A stretch of 64,000 nt of DNA from Trochalopteron elliotii (taxonomy: Eukaryota > Chordata > Aves > Passeriformes > Leiothrichidae). The position numbers and the translations under genes are program-made. The notes below the pieces were generated by a model. That model did not search any database and was not told where the DNA came from. It saw nothing but the letters and a program-made list of their open reading frames with translations. The stretch lies in NCBI GenBank assembly GCA_024734555.1, contig JANPWX010000480.1, forward strand, positions 3,682,260 to 3,746,259, given 5' to 3'. Shown here piece by piece: positions 14,268-24,541 of this stretch. Positions within the stretch are counted from its first letter, which is position 1, and every line of letters starts with the position of its first letter.

Positions 14268-14572
14268 TGATGCTGTTTAACACCACAACGACACAGATTC
14301 TTGAGATTCAGAAGGCTGAAAATGACTCCTCTGTTTTTGGGTTGTGTCTCCCTTTTATACTATTTTACACAGACCAATTTGATTGGTGACACAAAGACAA
14401 ACCTCTTCACTCACATTGGTCAGACCACAGGGACATCAAGAAGAAGTCCCTCCTAGGAAAAGGAGTGAGTTACCTGGTGCAGTTGCAAAAACATTTCTCT
14501 TGTTTACAGAAAATCCTTTGGGAAAAGAATTTCAGAAAACCAAAACACCTCAGGCACGGAACCAGGGCTACA
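14268..14572 (-). mobile_element. Solo LTR, family 2 copy 1 (ERVK-like)
   Basis: A 305-bp element with perfect 6-bp target duplications CAGGAG (14262-14267 and 14573-14578). On the minus strand it begins TGTAGCCC and ends GCATCA. TATAAAAG is intact (complement of 14352-14359). The site that is AATAAA in copy 2 reads AACAGA here, so its poly(A) signal is lost. It is closely similar to 33279-33582 over its whole length. Six-base duplications suggest class II. Confidence 0.85.
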
Positions 14573-14578
14573 CAGGAG

Positions 14579-17500
14579 AATGTGGCTCAAACTTGCTGCT
14601 GAATCACTGACGCACCCAAGGAAATGTGAGCTCCAAAGCACTTTTCCCCCATTTTTCTAACTGGGATTGGCAGGAGGCAAAGGTTTTGTTTTAGAGTAGA
14701 TGTGGGCAATCTAGACCCATTTGGTGAAATCCTCGAAAGAATTGAATTGGCTATAATTTCTGGCGAAGTCTCAGTTGATAATGATTCACTGGCCTTGACT
14801 GTGGTGATTTTAGTAAAGCTTGAGGTTGGACTCTCTCTTTGTGTCTGTTTCCCTGTCAAAAGCTGGCCTGAGGAGTGTGGCTGTGCAAGGTGGTAATTTT
14901 GGGGCAATCAAGAGGTTGCTTTGCATTACTTCAATGCAGTTCAAATTCTGACTTTTCAGTATTTTCAATTATGAGATGATAAGCAGTTTACACAATGCTC
15001 AGCCCCTTTCAGGGTTTCAACAGAACATGTAAACAGAGGCCAAAACTGCTGTTGCTTATATAAAAAATGTGCTTTGACATCCACTAGATAAAATAAGGGA
15101 GAAGAAAGGCAGGCAGCTGTTACATACGAAATTAGGATGAATCCAATGGAAATAGACAAATTAACTGTAGTATTAGAAATGTTAATGTGTTTTTGTTTTG
15201 TTGGTTTTTGCTTGTTTCTTTTTAATGGGAGATTTACACCTTGACTGGAAAAAAAACCCCCTAAGAACTGTGGAAACAAATTTAATGGGGAAAAAGTAGT
15301 TTTGAATTTCCACAGGAATACCCAGAAATTTCCTGCTAGATTCCTCCTGCTTCCTACTTCAGTTTTTAGATTACACTGCTCTGTTTTTACATTCCTTAGT
15401 GGTGGTTTCTACAGAAATTAATGTCAGTAATGACAGGATGTGAAGTTTACAGCACGTAGGAAGATAAAACAGTGGTCTCACAGAAGGCAGACTAATTAAA
15501 GTGGATCTTCTCCTCAAGACAGGAAACCTCTTCACTACTCCCAAATTTTATTTAGTTGGATTTTTTTTTATAGGTTGCTTGAGGCATCTTCACTCATGAA
15601 TAAAATAAATTTATGCTGTTGTTCAACAATATCAGGTTTTGAGATCTCCGCTACAGTTCAATGTAATAATAATAATTTCTGTTGTCAATACACTAAAACA
15701 TAGACTAAAAATGTTTTAATTTACATTCCATTCCATTTAGGTTTTTGGCTCAATATTTTTCCTCCTAGGTTTCCATATGAATACATTTAAGGGACAGAAC
15801 ACCTGCTGTAATAAGTGCATGAGGGAAATCTTTGGTGATGAATCATACAGGGGAAGAAGGAGGATAATAGAAATCCCATCTGGACATGAAAAGGAAAGGA
15901 CACAAGACTGGAACATGATGTGAATTGTCCTTAAATATTTCTTTTAACTGTGAGCAATATGGTGTATTCAACCTGCTGTTGAGCAACTATTAATGGATTC
16001 TGTAATATTTCTCAGAAATGCAAAGTATCCTTTGGAAGGATGTAAAGGGATAAGAAAACAAAAGAGACAATACTGTAGGATAGCCTTGGGGCTGTGGACT
16101 ATGTCAGAAATAGCAGTAATGTGAAGTTAGCACAAGATTCAGACACTCTTAATTCTCTTTTATACACATGATCCTGTGGCTGGATACAGAAGAAGCTAGT
16201 CCTAGAAAACATTAATTTGCTCTCTTTAAGTGATTTTATTTATTTATTTTTTTTGAAAATAATGAATTGAATATTTCTTTCTCCTAGTAGGAAATATTTA
16301 TTACTAAGAAAATATGTTTCTGATATGCATTGAAGTGTGCAGAAGAAAGAATTTCTGTAGGAGGCCAGACTAGCTTTGCTTTGATGTAATATTTTCCTTT
16401 AAGGAAAATCATAAGAAGGCTAATGTATACACATTCATTAAAAACTCTCTGAATATGTAGTTCCTTGGTGGATTGTCCATGCTTTAAGATAATCTAAATC
16501 TCACAGCTTTGCATCAGGAAAGCAGAGATTTCTCTCTGATTAACCCACACAATTTCCTTAAACTGCAGGTGCATGTGTCCTGCCAGGCTCTTTGCTGGAT
16601 TGATGATTCTGTGTTAAACTGCATTTAAAAAAATCACATCTCAAGGCTGTTGAGCAGCACTGGTAGGGACAAACTATTAGAACAAGCTGATGTTGCAGAG
16701 CAAGCAAACCAGTCCCGTTTTATTTACTTTTACCTCTTGATATTGGTTCAGTGAAAGTTAATGATAAAATCATGAAGAACATTCAGCTCATTTTTTTTAA
16801 AGGTTGAATATGTTGAAATATTTAGAATTTTATGTAATGCTAGCTAGAATGATTTGAAGTATAGCTTTGGCAAACTTTGAATGGCTTGATGTGTGTAACA
16901 AAGAGATACTGCAGTCATCACATTTCAACTAGACATGGAAGTAGGATGCTTAAAATTTGTGTGGTTTCTTTGGTTTGGGCTTTTTTTTTGTGGTGCTTTG
17001 TTTCATTTTCTCTTTTTTGGTTAGAGCTCATCAAAGGCAGAAAGAACAGACAGGCATCAGAAATAGTTCACTGTAGTTCATGACTTTACTGCTCCTGGTT
17101 AAGATCACTTTTGTCACAGGTTGTTTCTAGTGCCTCAGTCTGTATAACACGTATGTTCAGACTTTTAACAGCAATCAGGCACTCAGTGCTTATAGGATCT
17201 GAGCATTTACTATGTTTTAAAAGTTCCATATTCATCCTGTCTTTCGTTTTCACTTTGTAAAGCTGAGATAATGTTATTCCTCTTCTTTGCAAGGATATTG
17301 TGAGATAAATGCATTAAATGCTGCAATGTGCTTGGGACTTATGCTAATTTTAGGTGTCTAACACAGTCTAGTAAACTAAGAACCTAACGTGTCTAGATGC
17401 TCTCATCTTGCAGAAATTGCTTGGGTAAAACTTAGCATAATATGAATTATCTTTGTAAATAAGATGAAGGTTTAGGTGCTGATGCAAATACCAACACCAA

Positions 17501-18039
17501 TGCCTCCAAATTACTTGAATGAACTTTGATTTTGGTCCATTAAAATTAGTCGTGAACAATTTTCAACACTCAGGTTCTGAAAAATTAATTTTCCTTCTGG
17601 TTGTGTGTCGTGTTATGAATAATCTTGGGATATTTTTCATGGGACTGTTATGTGCTCAAGAAGATTTGAGTGCTGTATTTCTGTAGCTCTAATGACTGTG
17701 ACCATTTCTGTTCAGGTCAAAGGAATTAGCTTTCTGAGGCAGTAAATATCACCACTGTTGAAGGCAGTCGTTCATCCATTTACAGGCTGTCAAGTGGCAT
17801 AACAGATAACTTGCTTTTCTGTGTTAGGAGAATCAGAAAATGTTTATTTCCTCCAGTGCTGCTCTGTTAACCCCTTTTACCTGTTCCCCCTGCACCTTGT
17901 CCTGAATGGAGTGATGCATCTCACTGGAGAGGGAAGCAGCAGTAAACCTTGTTAACATAAAAGAGTGAGTTATAGTAAAATGGTAAATGTGACAGTGCCT
18001 TAACAAGCTACACTTGACTATATTTACTGCCTGAAGGAC
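14579..18039. other. AT-rich non-coding DNA
   Basis: No gene is supported. The 104-106 aa open frames at 14587-15279 on the minus strand show no domain. I see nothing else to annotate. Confidence 0.6.
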
Positions 18040-18700
18040 AAGGTCAAGAAAAGCTGCCAGGGAGTCTCTCCCACTGAGCCATGAGGTTCAGGAAGGACCC
18101 CCTTGCCTTCTAAACTCCTTCTCAGACTGCAGCTGGAACCAGCCTTAGCCTCAGACTTGGCCAGTGGGTTATGTCCAAAGGAGTTTGTGTGCACAGCCAG
18201 CCCTTTGCATCACTTGGCTAACATTTCAAAGGTTGGGACACTATTGATCACTTTTTGAGGATCTGCTGTGGCAAGGAACCTTCCAGCCTTGAGGAAGGAA
18301 GGACCTTGAGAGCTGTCCCTGCTCTAGGGGAGCTCCTGGAGTGCAGCCACTGCCGTGTGGGAGAGCTCAGTGGGCTGTGTAGGGTTTATAACAAAATGAT
18401 TGACTGGTGGTGATATTTGCATAGTGGCAAGACGTCTGGGTCACTGTTCCAGACAGCCCGTGGCTGCCCTGGAGCCATCTGTCCCCAGAGTCCCCAGGAA
18501 GCTGGATGGAGCAGGGCAGGGAGGGGAGGGCAGCACACACCTCACAACCAGCAAATTAAACCTCAAAATAAAGCCTCTGTGGGGGAAATGCAATGATTCT
18601 GCAGGATATGGAGGTGCTGTCCTGGACACTGTGCTCTCAGTCAAATTGGTGTGGGTCTCTGCTGTGCAATTCCACCAAAGCTGATCCTTTTGTACCACCA
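18040..18700. other. GC-richer block of unknown origin
   Basis: This stretch is visibly richer in G and C than its flanks and lacks the usual A/T runs. It contains an AAAATAAAGCC poly(A)-like signal (18566-18576). Open frames of 94 aa (plus) and 122 aa (minus) overlap here, but neither shows a known domain. It could be a degraded retroelement, possibly ERV-derived, but I cannot name the family. Confidence 0.4.
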
Positions 18701-19667
18701 GCAAAGTTATCCCCTTGAATTTTTCTTTTTGTGGTTTGAAGCATAAAATTTCTAGATTGAACGCATCTATAAAACTTTTGTTTTCTGGATGAGTACAATG
18801 GCTGTACAAAGACTGTTGTGACCATGTTTAGAGGTTGTGGAAATAGTATCTGTGTGAGCAAAACAATCAATTCTCATTGAACTAAAATCCCTTGGAAGAA
18901 TTTGAAAGAAAGCTTTCAAAATTTCATTGTGAAGTTGAGTCTTGAAATGTGCTTTAATAAATATTAATGCATGGTATTTCAAGGGGTAGTGCTAAGACTT
19001 TTTGACAAATGGTAACTTCCTGAACCTTGTTTTTTAATGGAATGTCCATGATGGTTCATATGGCCCTGAGTGCCACAGCAAGGAGCATAAATTGAGGCAG
19101 GCTCTCCTTTAAGAATCCAACCCCTCCAAATGAGTTCAAGGGATTTTTAGATACAGACAAAAAATGTCAATTCAATAGTTTCATTATCAGCATTCCAGTA
19201 AGTATTAGAAATAATTTTATTTTCAAACTAAATCTATGGAAATGAACAAAGTTCATAAATTGAAGACATATTATTCATATTTAAAGTCAATTTCTTTAAC
19301 TATTCTAAGGGCAAGCAAGATAAAATGTCTGAGTGCATTTAATCTTTGATTTATTGAGACAAATAAAATGAGGATTCTTTACATTATAATGTTAATACAG
19401 CCGAAATTTAAATAGTTATCTTAAACATTTATTATGACTGCTGTATCTGTTAGATAAAAGCCATTAATTTTAAGTGCCAACGATATAAGATAGGGAAATG
19501 TGGACACTTCTGGCTAAGGAAAAGATGGTTCTAAAACTCACTTAATCACTTTTAATGCATAGAGGAAAGTGCCAGTTAAATTTTGTATCTGAAACATTAG
19601 TGATTACAACAATCTCCATTTTCATTCCCAGGTACTAGGTACATGATATTGTGAAATCTAAGGAGAT
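18701..19667. other. AT-rich non-coding DNA
   Basis: Nothing recognisable lies between the GC-richer block and the CR1 copy. Confidence 0.6.
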
Positions 19668-20056
19668 AGAAGCTGAGGGAAATGAGGAGCAGCTGAATTA
19701 ACTGTGGTTGTTTAGGCTGGAGAAAAGGAGGTTTGGGGGGACCTCACTGCTCTGCAAGTGCCTGAAAGGAGGATGCAATCGAGGGGGTTGGACTTCCTCA
19801 GGGGCAGGAGGAAGGTTGTGCCAGTGAAGGTTTAGGCTGGATATCAGGAAAAAGTTCTTCCCTGAAAGGATGCTCAAGTATTGGAACAGGCTGCCCAGGG
19901 AAATGGTGGAATCACCACCCCTGGCAGTTTTCAAAAAAATGCATAGATTAGGTGCTTGGGAATATGGTTGGTGGTGGAGCTGGCAGTGTTGATTTTAATG
20001 GTTGGGCTTGAGATCTTAGAGGTCTTTTTGGCCTTAGCAAATATATGATTCTATGG
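19668..20056 (+). mobile_element. CR1 LINE 3' end
   Basis: Typical CR1 order is visible: GTTTAGGCTGGAGAAAAGGAG, a CTGAAAGGAGG block, GTTTAGGCTGGATATCAGGA, GGAACAGGCTGCCCAGGGAA, GTGGTGGAGCTGGCAGTG, and the terminal ATGATTCTATGG characteristic of CR1 3' UTRs. It is 5'-truncated, as most CR1 copies are, and has no coding capacity. Confidence 0.9.
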
Positions 20057-22322
20057 TCTTCAGTTAAAGGAAACCCAGTGTCATTTTGACAGAGTTATAG
20101 CAGGACACTTTTCATCCCATTTACTGCGTTCAACTGAAATTATGTTTTTAATATGCTTATTGTTGTGATATTCACCAATACAGTTCATAGGTCCTCTTTC
20201 TCTACAAGTTTTTTAGGACTTACATATGTTCGTTTTCAATGGCATGTCCTGTCTGACTAAAAGGATTGGAATAAACCTGAATTCCCAAGTAAACCAGAAT
20301 TACAAAATGCACCCTCCTTAGATGCGGGTCAGGCATCTCTTTTATACAATTTTCACGACAGAGTAGCTCACATCTGTAATAAATTTAGCTGGAAAGGCCT
20401 ATGGGTAAGAGAGCTGTACTGCCTTTTGATTTTGGCTGTGCACTTAGACGTATTTTGGCTGCATACACACAGCTGGAAATAAGAATGTGCCTGAACTGCC
20501 TGAACTTTAGTAAGCAATTCATGAATATGCACTGCAGTGTGGGGGCTCATGATCCTGTCCCAGGAGCTGTGAGCTGGAAGAGGTGCCAACCTGATTTGTG
20601 GCACATCCCATGGGATCATTTCCAATCACCTTGTCTCCTCTTGTATCTGGTGTCTGATAGTGCAAACTCCATGTAAAGTGGCAAAGGTAAAATAGAATAA
20701 GAAAATATTTTCCATGGCTTCACCTTCTTTTTACTACTGTGTTTTGGTCCCAGGTTAAATAAATGAAAGCAAAATAATATTAAGCTATATTTTTAAGCTT
20801 TCTACTGCATTGCTATCTCAAAGAATTCCTAAGCTCCAATTTGTCTGTCCAAGTGTCCTTTTTCAATGGCTGTGACTTCTAAACATGTGGCAGTGGAAAT
20901 GTACCATGTTAATGTTCTCCTGCCATGAGCAATGAGTGTTAATTAGAGCTGGATCTGACTTTGTCTCTCCTTGGATTATTTAGGATAGTAAGAGCTCTGC
21001 TGAATGGCTGTTTGTACAATCCATCCTTTAATCCACTCTCTGAGGCAGAGGACTGTTCAGAGTAAGGTTTGTAATTATTCCAGAGTGCATTTGATTTCTT
21101 AGCATCAAAAAGAATCTCTTACATTATTAAGCAAAAAGGGTTTTTTTTCCCCAGAATAGATTTAGTTTTCCATGCTTACTAAATGGAAATAATAGTTTTA
21201 ATTATGGTCAGTGTTTGTTGATGGCTTTGTCAATAGCAATATTTTATGTTTGATGTTTTAGCATAATATTTTGATGGGAACAACATATTTTCTGTGAAGA
21301 GTAATGGGTGAAATAATGGATAAGCATAATTTTTGTCTTGTCAAATTGTATGTTAGAGTACTTTTTGACATTTTGCTACTGTTCAGTAGCACTTCAAATT
21401 TACTTTCTCTCTGTTTTATAAAGAGTTAAACATAGTAGCCTGACCCTTTCTAAGCAATACTAAATTATGAATAGGTCATCATTTGTGTGGATGACATTCT
21501 CAGGTGTTGGATAGATACCCTCATAGATCAATAATTGGCCAAATGTCTCTGGCCAAGCAGACCCATGAAATTATATTTGTTTTGCTTTACCTTTAGTGAC
21601 AGGCAATTATTTGAGTACCAAAGAATTGAGCAATAAAACTCCCAAAGTCTCCACTGGGATCTGATTTTACCCACATGACATTTTTTGATGTTTTTCTGCA
21701 GGAAGCGGCTGGACTGTAAATGTGTGCTCGCATAACTTATCCAGTTGAATCAATCCTGTGGGACCTAGAGGTAAATGTATTAGACCTGTGGGAGAGAAGA
21801 CTTCTTATTTTGCAGGCTTTTAAAATGACCCTTGATTAGGACAACCTTGCAGGACTGTAATGCAAATAAAATAATTCACATTATTATTTAAGCTTTAGGC
21901 TAAACAACCATAGCATTGAAGGTAGATTTTTTTTTTGAACATCTAACATAGTATTTCTTGTTATAGAAAAAAGAAATCTGTTATTCATGCATGTCTTTTG
22001 CTCAGCCAATAAGTTTCAGTTAAAAGGCAGCTGATGTTTGGATCTCTGTTTTTTTAAATTCCCCTTGCTAGTTAATGAAAATTCTTCCCCCATTCCTTTT
22101 GACTTAAAGCCTCTGTTATGGTACAACTGATCTGTAATCCTTGTTAATTTTTAAACATTGGAAAATGGTTCCCATTGCACATTTTTTTGTTGAAAGACTC
22201 AAATTTGAAAGAGGAGAATTAGCTAAATTTTGATTCATAAGCAGTACATCTAGGCAGATCCTAGAGTCTGAGTGCTGAAATAGTTATAAATTGTTATAAA
22301 TCACACCAGGTCTGATATTCAG
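20057..22322. other. AT-rich non-coding DNA downstream of the kinase
   Basis: No gene is visible. There is no poly(T) tract or target duplication that would mark the 3' end of a recent processed retrocopy of the kinase. Confidence 0.6.
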
Positions 22323-22339
22323 ATATATATATATATATA
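22323..22339. repeat. (AT)n microsatellite
   Basis: A pure AT dinucleotide run of about 17 nt lies downstream of the kinase gene. It shows no other feature. Confidence 0.8.
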
Positions 22340-22545
22340 AAATTGCATTGTCATGTCTGAAATACATTACTCCTTCAAGTATTACACACAAAGTGCTCCT
22401 CTGCAGTTTGTGTGTTCTAAAACTTCTCTCCCTCATTATTTCCCCTTTCTGTCTTTCACAGTCCTGACTTTGGCAGTGTCAAAGCTCTTCCTTCCAGTGC
22501 AGGAGCGGGGACACAACTGCCACAGGGAGTTTCAGACAGGTTCTC

Positions 22546-22551
22546 TTTAAT
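22546..22551 (-). terminator. Likely poly(A) signal (ATTAAA) of the kinase gene
   Basis: Reading the minus strand, ATTAAA occurs 51 nt beyond the TAA stop (22602-22604). It is the commonest variant of AATAAA, and I see no canonical AATAAA closer. A 3' UTR of about 70-80 nt would suit a compact spermatid-expressed gene. The cleavage site is inferred. Confidence 0.5.
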
Positions 22552-22601
22552 ATGAGTTTAAACTCATGCAGTCCACAGGTGAGGCCAGTGCTGTGGCCCT
22601 G

Positions 22602-23576
22602 TTAAATGAAACTATCCTTAAGGGGATCCGACCTCCTCGTCCACTCCTTACACCTATGCACAATGGGGTTGGACACCCTGTGTTTCCTTGGGCTCTTCTT
22701 GCCACAGGCTTTGGGGTCACCCCCTCCTGCAGCTTTCAGGCTGTGCATGTGCTTTGGAGCCTGCAGCCAGGGGTGTTTCAAAACCTCATCTATGTGCAGC
22801 CTCTGAGTCACATCAGGGTGGAGCAGGTGGGAGATGAGGTTCTTGCACTCTGCAGAGAGATGTTTGGACTTGAGGAAGGGAATCTTCCCTTGTTTCTGAA
22901 CTTGGAGCATTTCCTTGACGTTGGTACTGTCAAAAGGCTGCGAAGCAAAAAGCATTGCATACAGGATGATGCCCAGGCTCCACATGTCTGAAATCCTGGG
23001 GTCACAAGGGATGTGCTCGAGCAGCTCGGGGGCCGAGTAGGCCAGAGACCCACAGAAGGTGCTGCTGAGAACAGTTTTTCCATTTTCATCCCGAGCCAGG
23101 GGTTTTGAAAACCCAAAATCCGACAGCTTGCAGTTGAGGTCGTTGTCGAGAAGGATGTTGTCACATTTCAGGTCCCTGTGGGCAAAGTCCAAGTCGTGGC
23201 AGTGCTTGATGGCAGAAGCCAGCTGCTGGAACTTGCTGCGGGCCACGCTCTCCTCCATGGCGCCCTGGCTGGTGAGGTAGTTGAGCAGGCTGCCCTTCTC
23301 CCCCAGCTCCATCACGATGTACACCTTCCCAATGGACGTCTCAAAGATCTCGTAGGTCTCGATGATGGAGGGGTGGTGCAGCTGCATCAGGGCCTGCATT
23401 TCCCTGGGGAGAAACTTCTCCAAGACGTTCTGAGACATTTTCTTCTTGTCAATGATCTTGATGGCCACCTTGCGCTTGAGGCGGTGGCTGTAGGCGGCTT
23501 TCACCTTGCCGTAGGAGCCTTCCCCAAGAGTGTCCCCCAGGCTGTAGCCCCTCTTCTTAAGCACCACAGTGTCCAT
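22602..23576 (-). CDS. TSSK1B: Testis-specific serine/threonine kinase, TSSK1/TSSK2-like, intronless
   Basis: This is a complete single-exon kinase of 324 aa. Visible motifs are the glycine loop GEGSYG (18-23), VAIK lysine K40, helix-C glutamate E59 in FLPREM, catalytic loop HRDLKCDN (133-140, D135), DFG (153-155), activation-loop T173 before FCGS, APE (182-184), DMWSLG (197-202) and QRL arginine R259. No key residue is missing. The tail after residue 273 is short and basic, and the protein is shorter than human TSSK1B/TSSK2 (about 360 aa). Details such as GKVYIVMEL and HRDLKCDN are, from memory, closer to TSSK1 than TSSK2; orthology is not proven. TSSKs act late in spermatid development and phosphorylate sperm proteins. 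The ATG at 23576 was chosen because it has A at -3 and G at +4 and matches the family N-terminus. The open frame runs 51 codons further up, to 23729, but contains no ATG there. The gene is GC-rich in AT-rich surroundings. Confidence 0.93.
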   Translation of the reverse strand: MDTVVLKKRGYSLGDTLGEGSYGKVKAAYSHRLKRKVAIKIIDKKKMSQNVLEKFLPREMQALMQLHHPSIIETYEIFETSIGKVYIVMELGEKGSLLNYLTSQGAMEESVARSKFQQLASAIKHCHDLDFAHRDLKCDNILLDNDLNCKLSDFGFSKPLARDENGKTVLSSTFCGSLAYSAPELLEHIPCDPRISDMWSLGIILYAMLFASQPFDSTNVKEMLQVQKQGKIPFLKSKHLSAECKNLISHLLHPDVTQRLHIDEVLKHPWLQAPKHMHSLKAAGGGDPKACGKKSPRKHRVSNPIVHRCKEWTRRSDPLKDSFI

Positions 23577-23622
23577 CCTGGGAGAGCTGCAGGGATCTGC
23601 CCCAGTGGGAGCTGCTCTGCAT
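23557..23622 (-). other. Short upstream ORF overlapping the kinase start
   Basis: An ATG at 23622, with A at -3, opens a 21-codon frame in a different reading phase. It runs through the main ATG (23576) and stops at TAA (23557-23559). It matters only if the mRNA starts upstream of 23622, as an LTR-initiated transcript would. In that case it could reduce kinase translation. Chance occurrence is possible. Confidence 0.35.
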
Positions 23623-23746
23623 CCTGTGCTGGTGGGCTGTGCTAAACGCCTGGTGCTGGCTGCCAGGGGCACTGCTGGGCTGGGGGGTGAGCTCACGACC
23701 AGCTGCCCCTGGAAGGAGCTTTCTGTCACTTCACAGGGCTGCTCTG

Positions 23747-23754
23747 TGACATCA
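23747..23754. promoter_or_regulatory. CRE-like site upstream of the kinase
   Basis: TGACATCA (TGATGTCA on the coding strand) differs by one base from the palindromic cAMP response element TGACGTCA. It lies about 171 nt upstream of the kinase ATG. CREM binding to CRE sites is an established driver of many post-meiotic testis genes, so the position fits. A single 8-mer can occur by chance. Confidence 0.35.
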
Positions 23755-23890
23755 CAGGGGACAAAACTCAGCCTGGGGGCAGTGGCTGCTCTGTGCTGTC
23801 ACTGAGGGTCACCTTCATGCATGGCTGTCATGATACGACACAAAATAAACACACTTGACTCCATTCAGAAGGCAGTAGAAATCAGAAGGT

Positions 23891-23920
23891 TTTATTTAAA
23901 ATTCATCCAGCCCTTTTATA
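23891..23920 (-). promoter_or_regulatory. LTR core promoter: TATA box and U3 poly(A) signal, directed at the kinase
   Basis: On the minus strand TATAAAAG (23920-23913) is followed 16 nt later by AATAAA (23896-23891). A start site 25-30 nt below the TATA box would fall near 23885-23890, at or past the AATAAA. Transcripts begun here would therefore lack the LTR poly(A) signal and run into the kinase about 310 nt downstream. Promoter activity is inferred. Confidence 0.5.
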
Positions 23921-23961
23921 ACATGCTGCACTAAAAAAACACGTTATTGGTCTATAGGACT

Positions 23962-24257
23962 TGTCGCCCTGATTTTTTTTCAGCCTTCTGATGTTTTGCA
24001 TTTTTGTACTGGAGTTCTCATGCATTGTAACATAAACAAAAAGTGATGTTTTGAAAACTGTGCATTCCTTCCTGGGGGAAGGACAAATTGATGAACTTCT
24101 AGTTTGACCAGTGGAGCCAGAGAGGTGTCAACCTCATGGCCCAATCGCTGATCAAACTCCAAAAACTATTTAAACCTTAAACCCAAAATAACATTCTTGT
24201 TTTTGCTCACACAACCCGACAGTGTGAGTGTAGTTTTTTTGCGTCCGTCTGGCGACA
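23962..24257 (+). mobile_element. Solo LTR nested inside the preceding LTR
   Basis: The 296-bp element begins TGTCGCCC and ends TGGCGACA, so its ends form an inverted repeat TGTCGCC/GGCGACA. Perfect 6-bp target duplications AGGACT lie at 23956-23961 and 24258-24263. A CCAAT motif, then TATTTAAA, then an AATAAC-like signal near the right end suggest plus orientation, opposite to the host LTR. It must be younger than the LTR it interrupts. Six-base duplications again fit an ERVK-type integrase. Confidence 0.85.
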
Positions 24258-24541
24258 AGGACTGACACCTCTCCCATTGGCTGAGTAACAGAAATAGCAA
24301 ACAGCACCTGTTGTTATGGGAAAGGAATATTGTTTACACAAGGTAGTTTTGGGAAAAAGAAAAACTGTTGAAAAGTTTCCCTTGAGAAGGGCTAGCTCTT
24401 CTCGAGCTCAGAAAATATCGAATCCACACATGGCAATCAGAAAATGGAGAGAATTCTCATCTTAAAATGATATTTCTCTTCTTAAGATGGTCAAAGTAGA
24501 GGGACTGTTTTTATCTGTTTTGTAACACTGTTTTTCAGTTG

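Larger units (their letters stand above)
23826..24428 (-). mobile_element. Solo LTR (ERVK-like), interrupted by a second LTR, facing the kinase gene
   Basis: On the minus strand the element starts TGTGGATTCG at 24428 and ends ATCATGACA at 23826. It is flanked by perfect 6-bp target duplications CATGGC (23820-23825 and 24429-24434). Removing the inner insertion and one copy of its duplication leaves about 301 bp. It carries CCAAT motifs, a TATAAAAG box (23913-23920) and AATAAA (23891-23896). No gag, pol or env sequence is next to it, so it is a solo LTR. Six-base duplications suggest a class II (ERVK) element. It lies 250 bp upstream of the kinase ATG, in the same orientation. Confidence 0.85.

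Noticed and set aside
18441..18809. 122-aa minus-strand frame
   Set aside because: It lies in the unexplained GC-richer block, overlaps an opposite frame, and has no known motif.
22566..23645. Plus-strand frames of 141 and 155 aa over the kinase
   Set aside because: They lie antisense to the kinase in GC-rich coding sequence and have no domains; they are shadows.
23577..23729. 51-codon N-terminal extension of the kinase frame
   Set aside because: It opens with GTG and contains no ATG. The family N-terminus begins at the ATG at 23576, which has a strong start context, so the extension is 5' leader.
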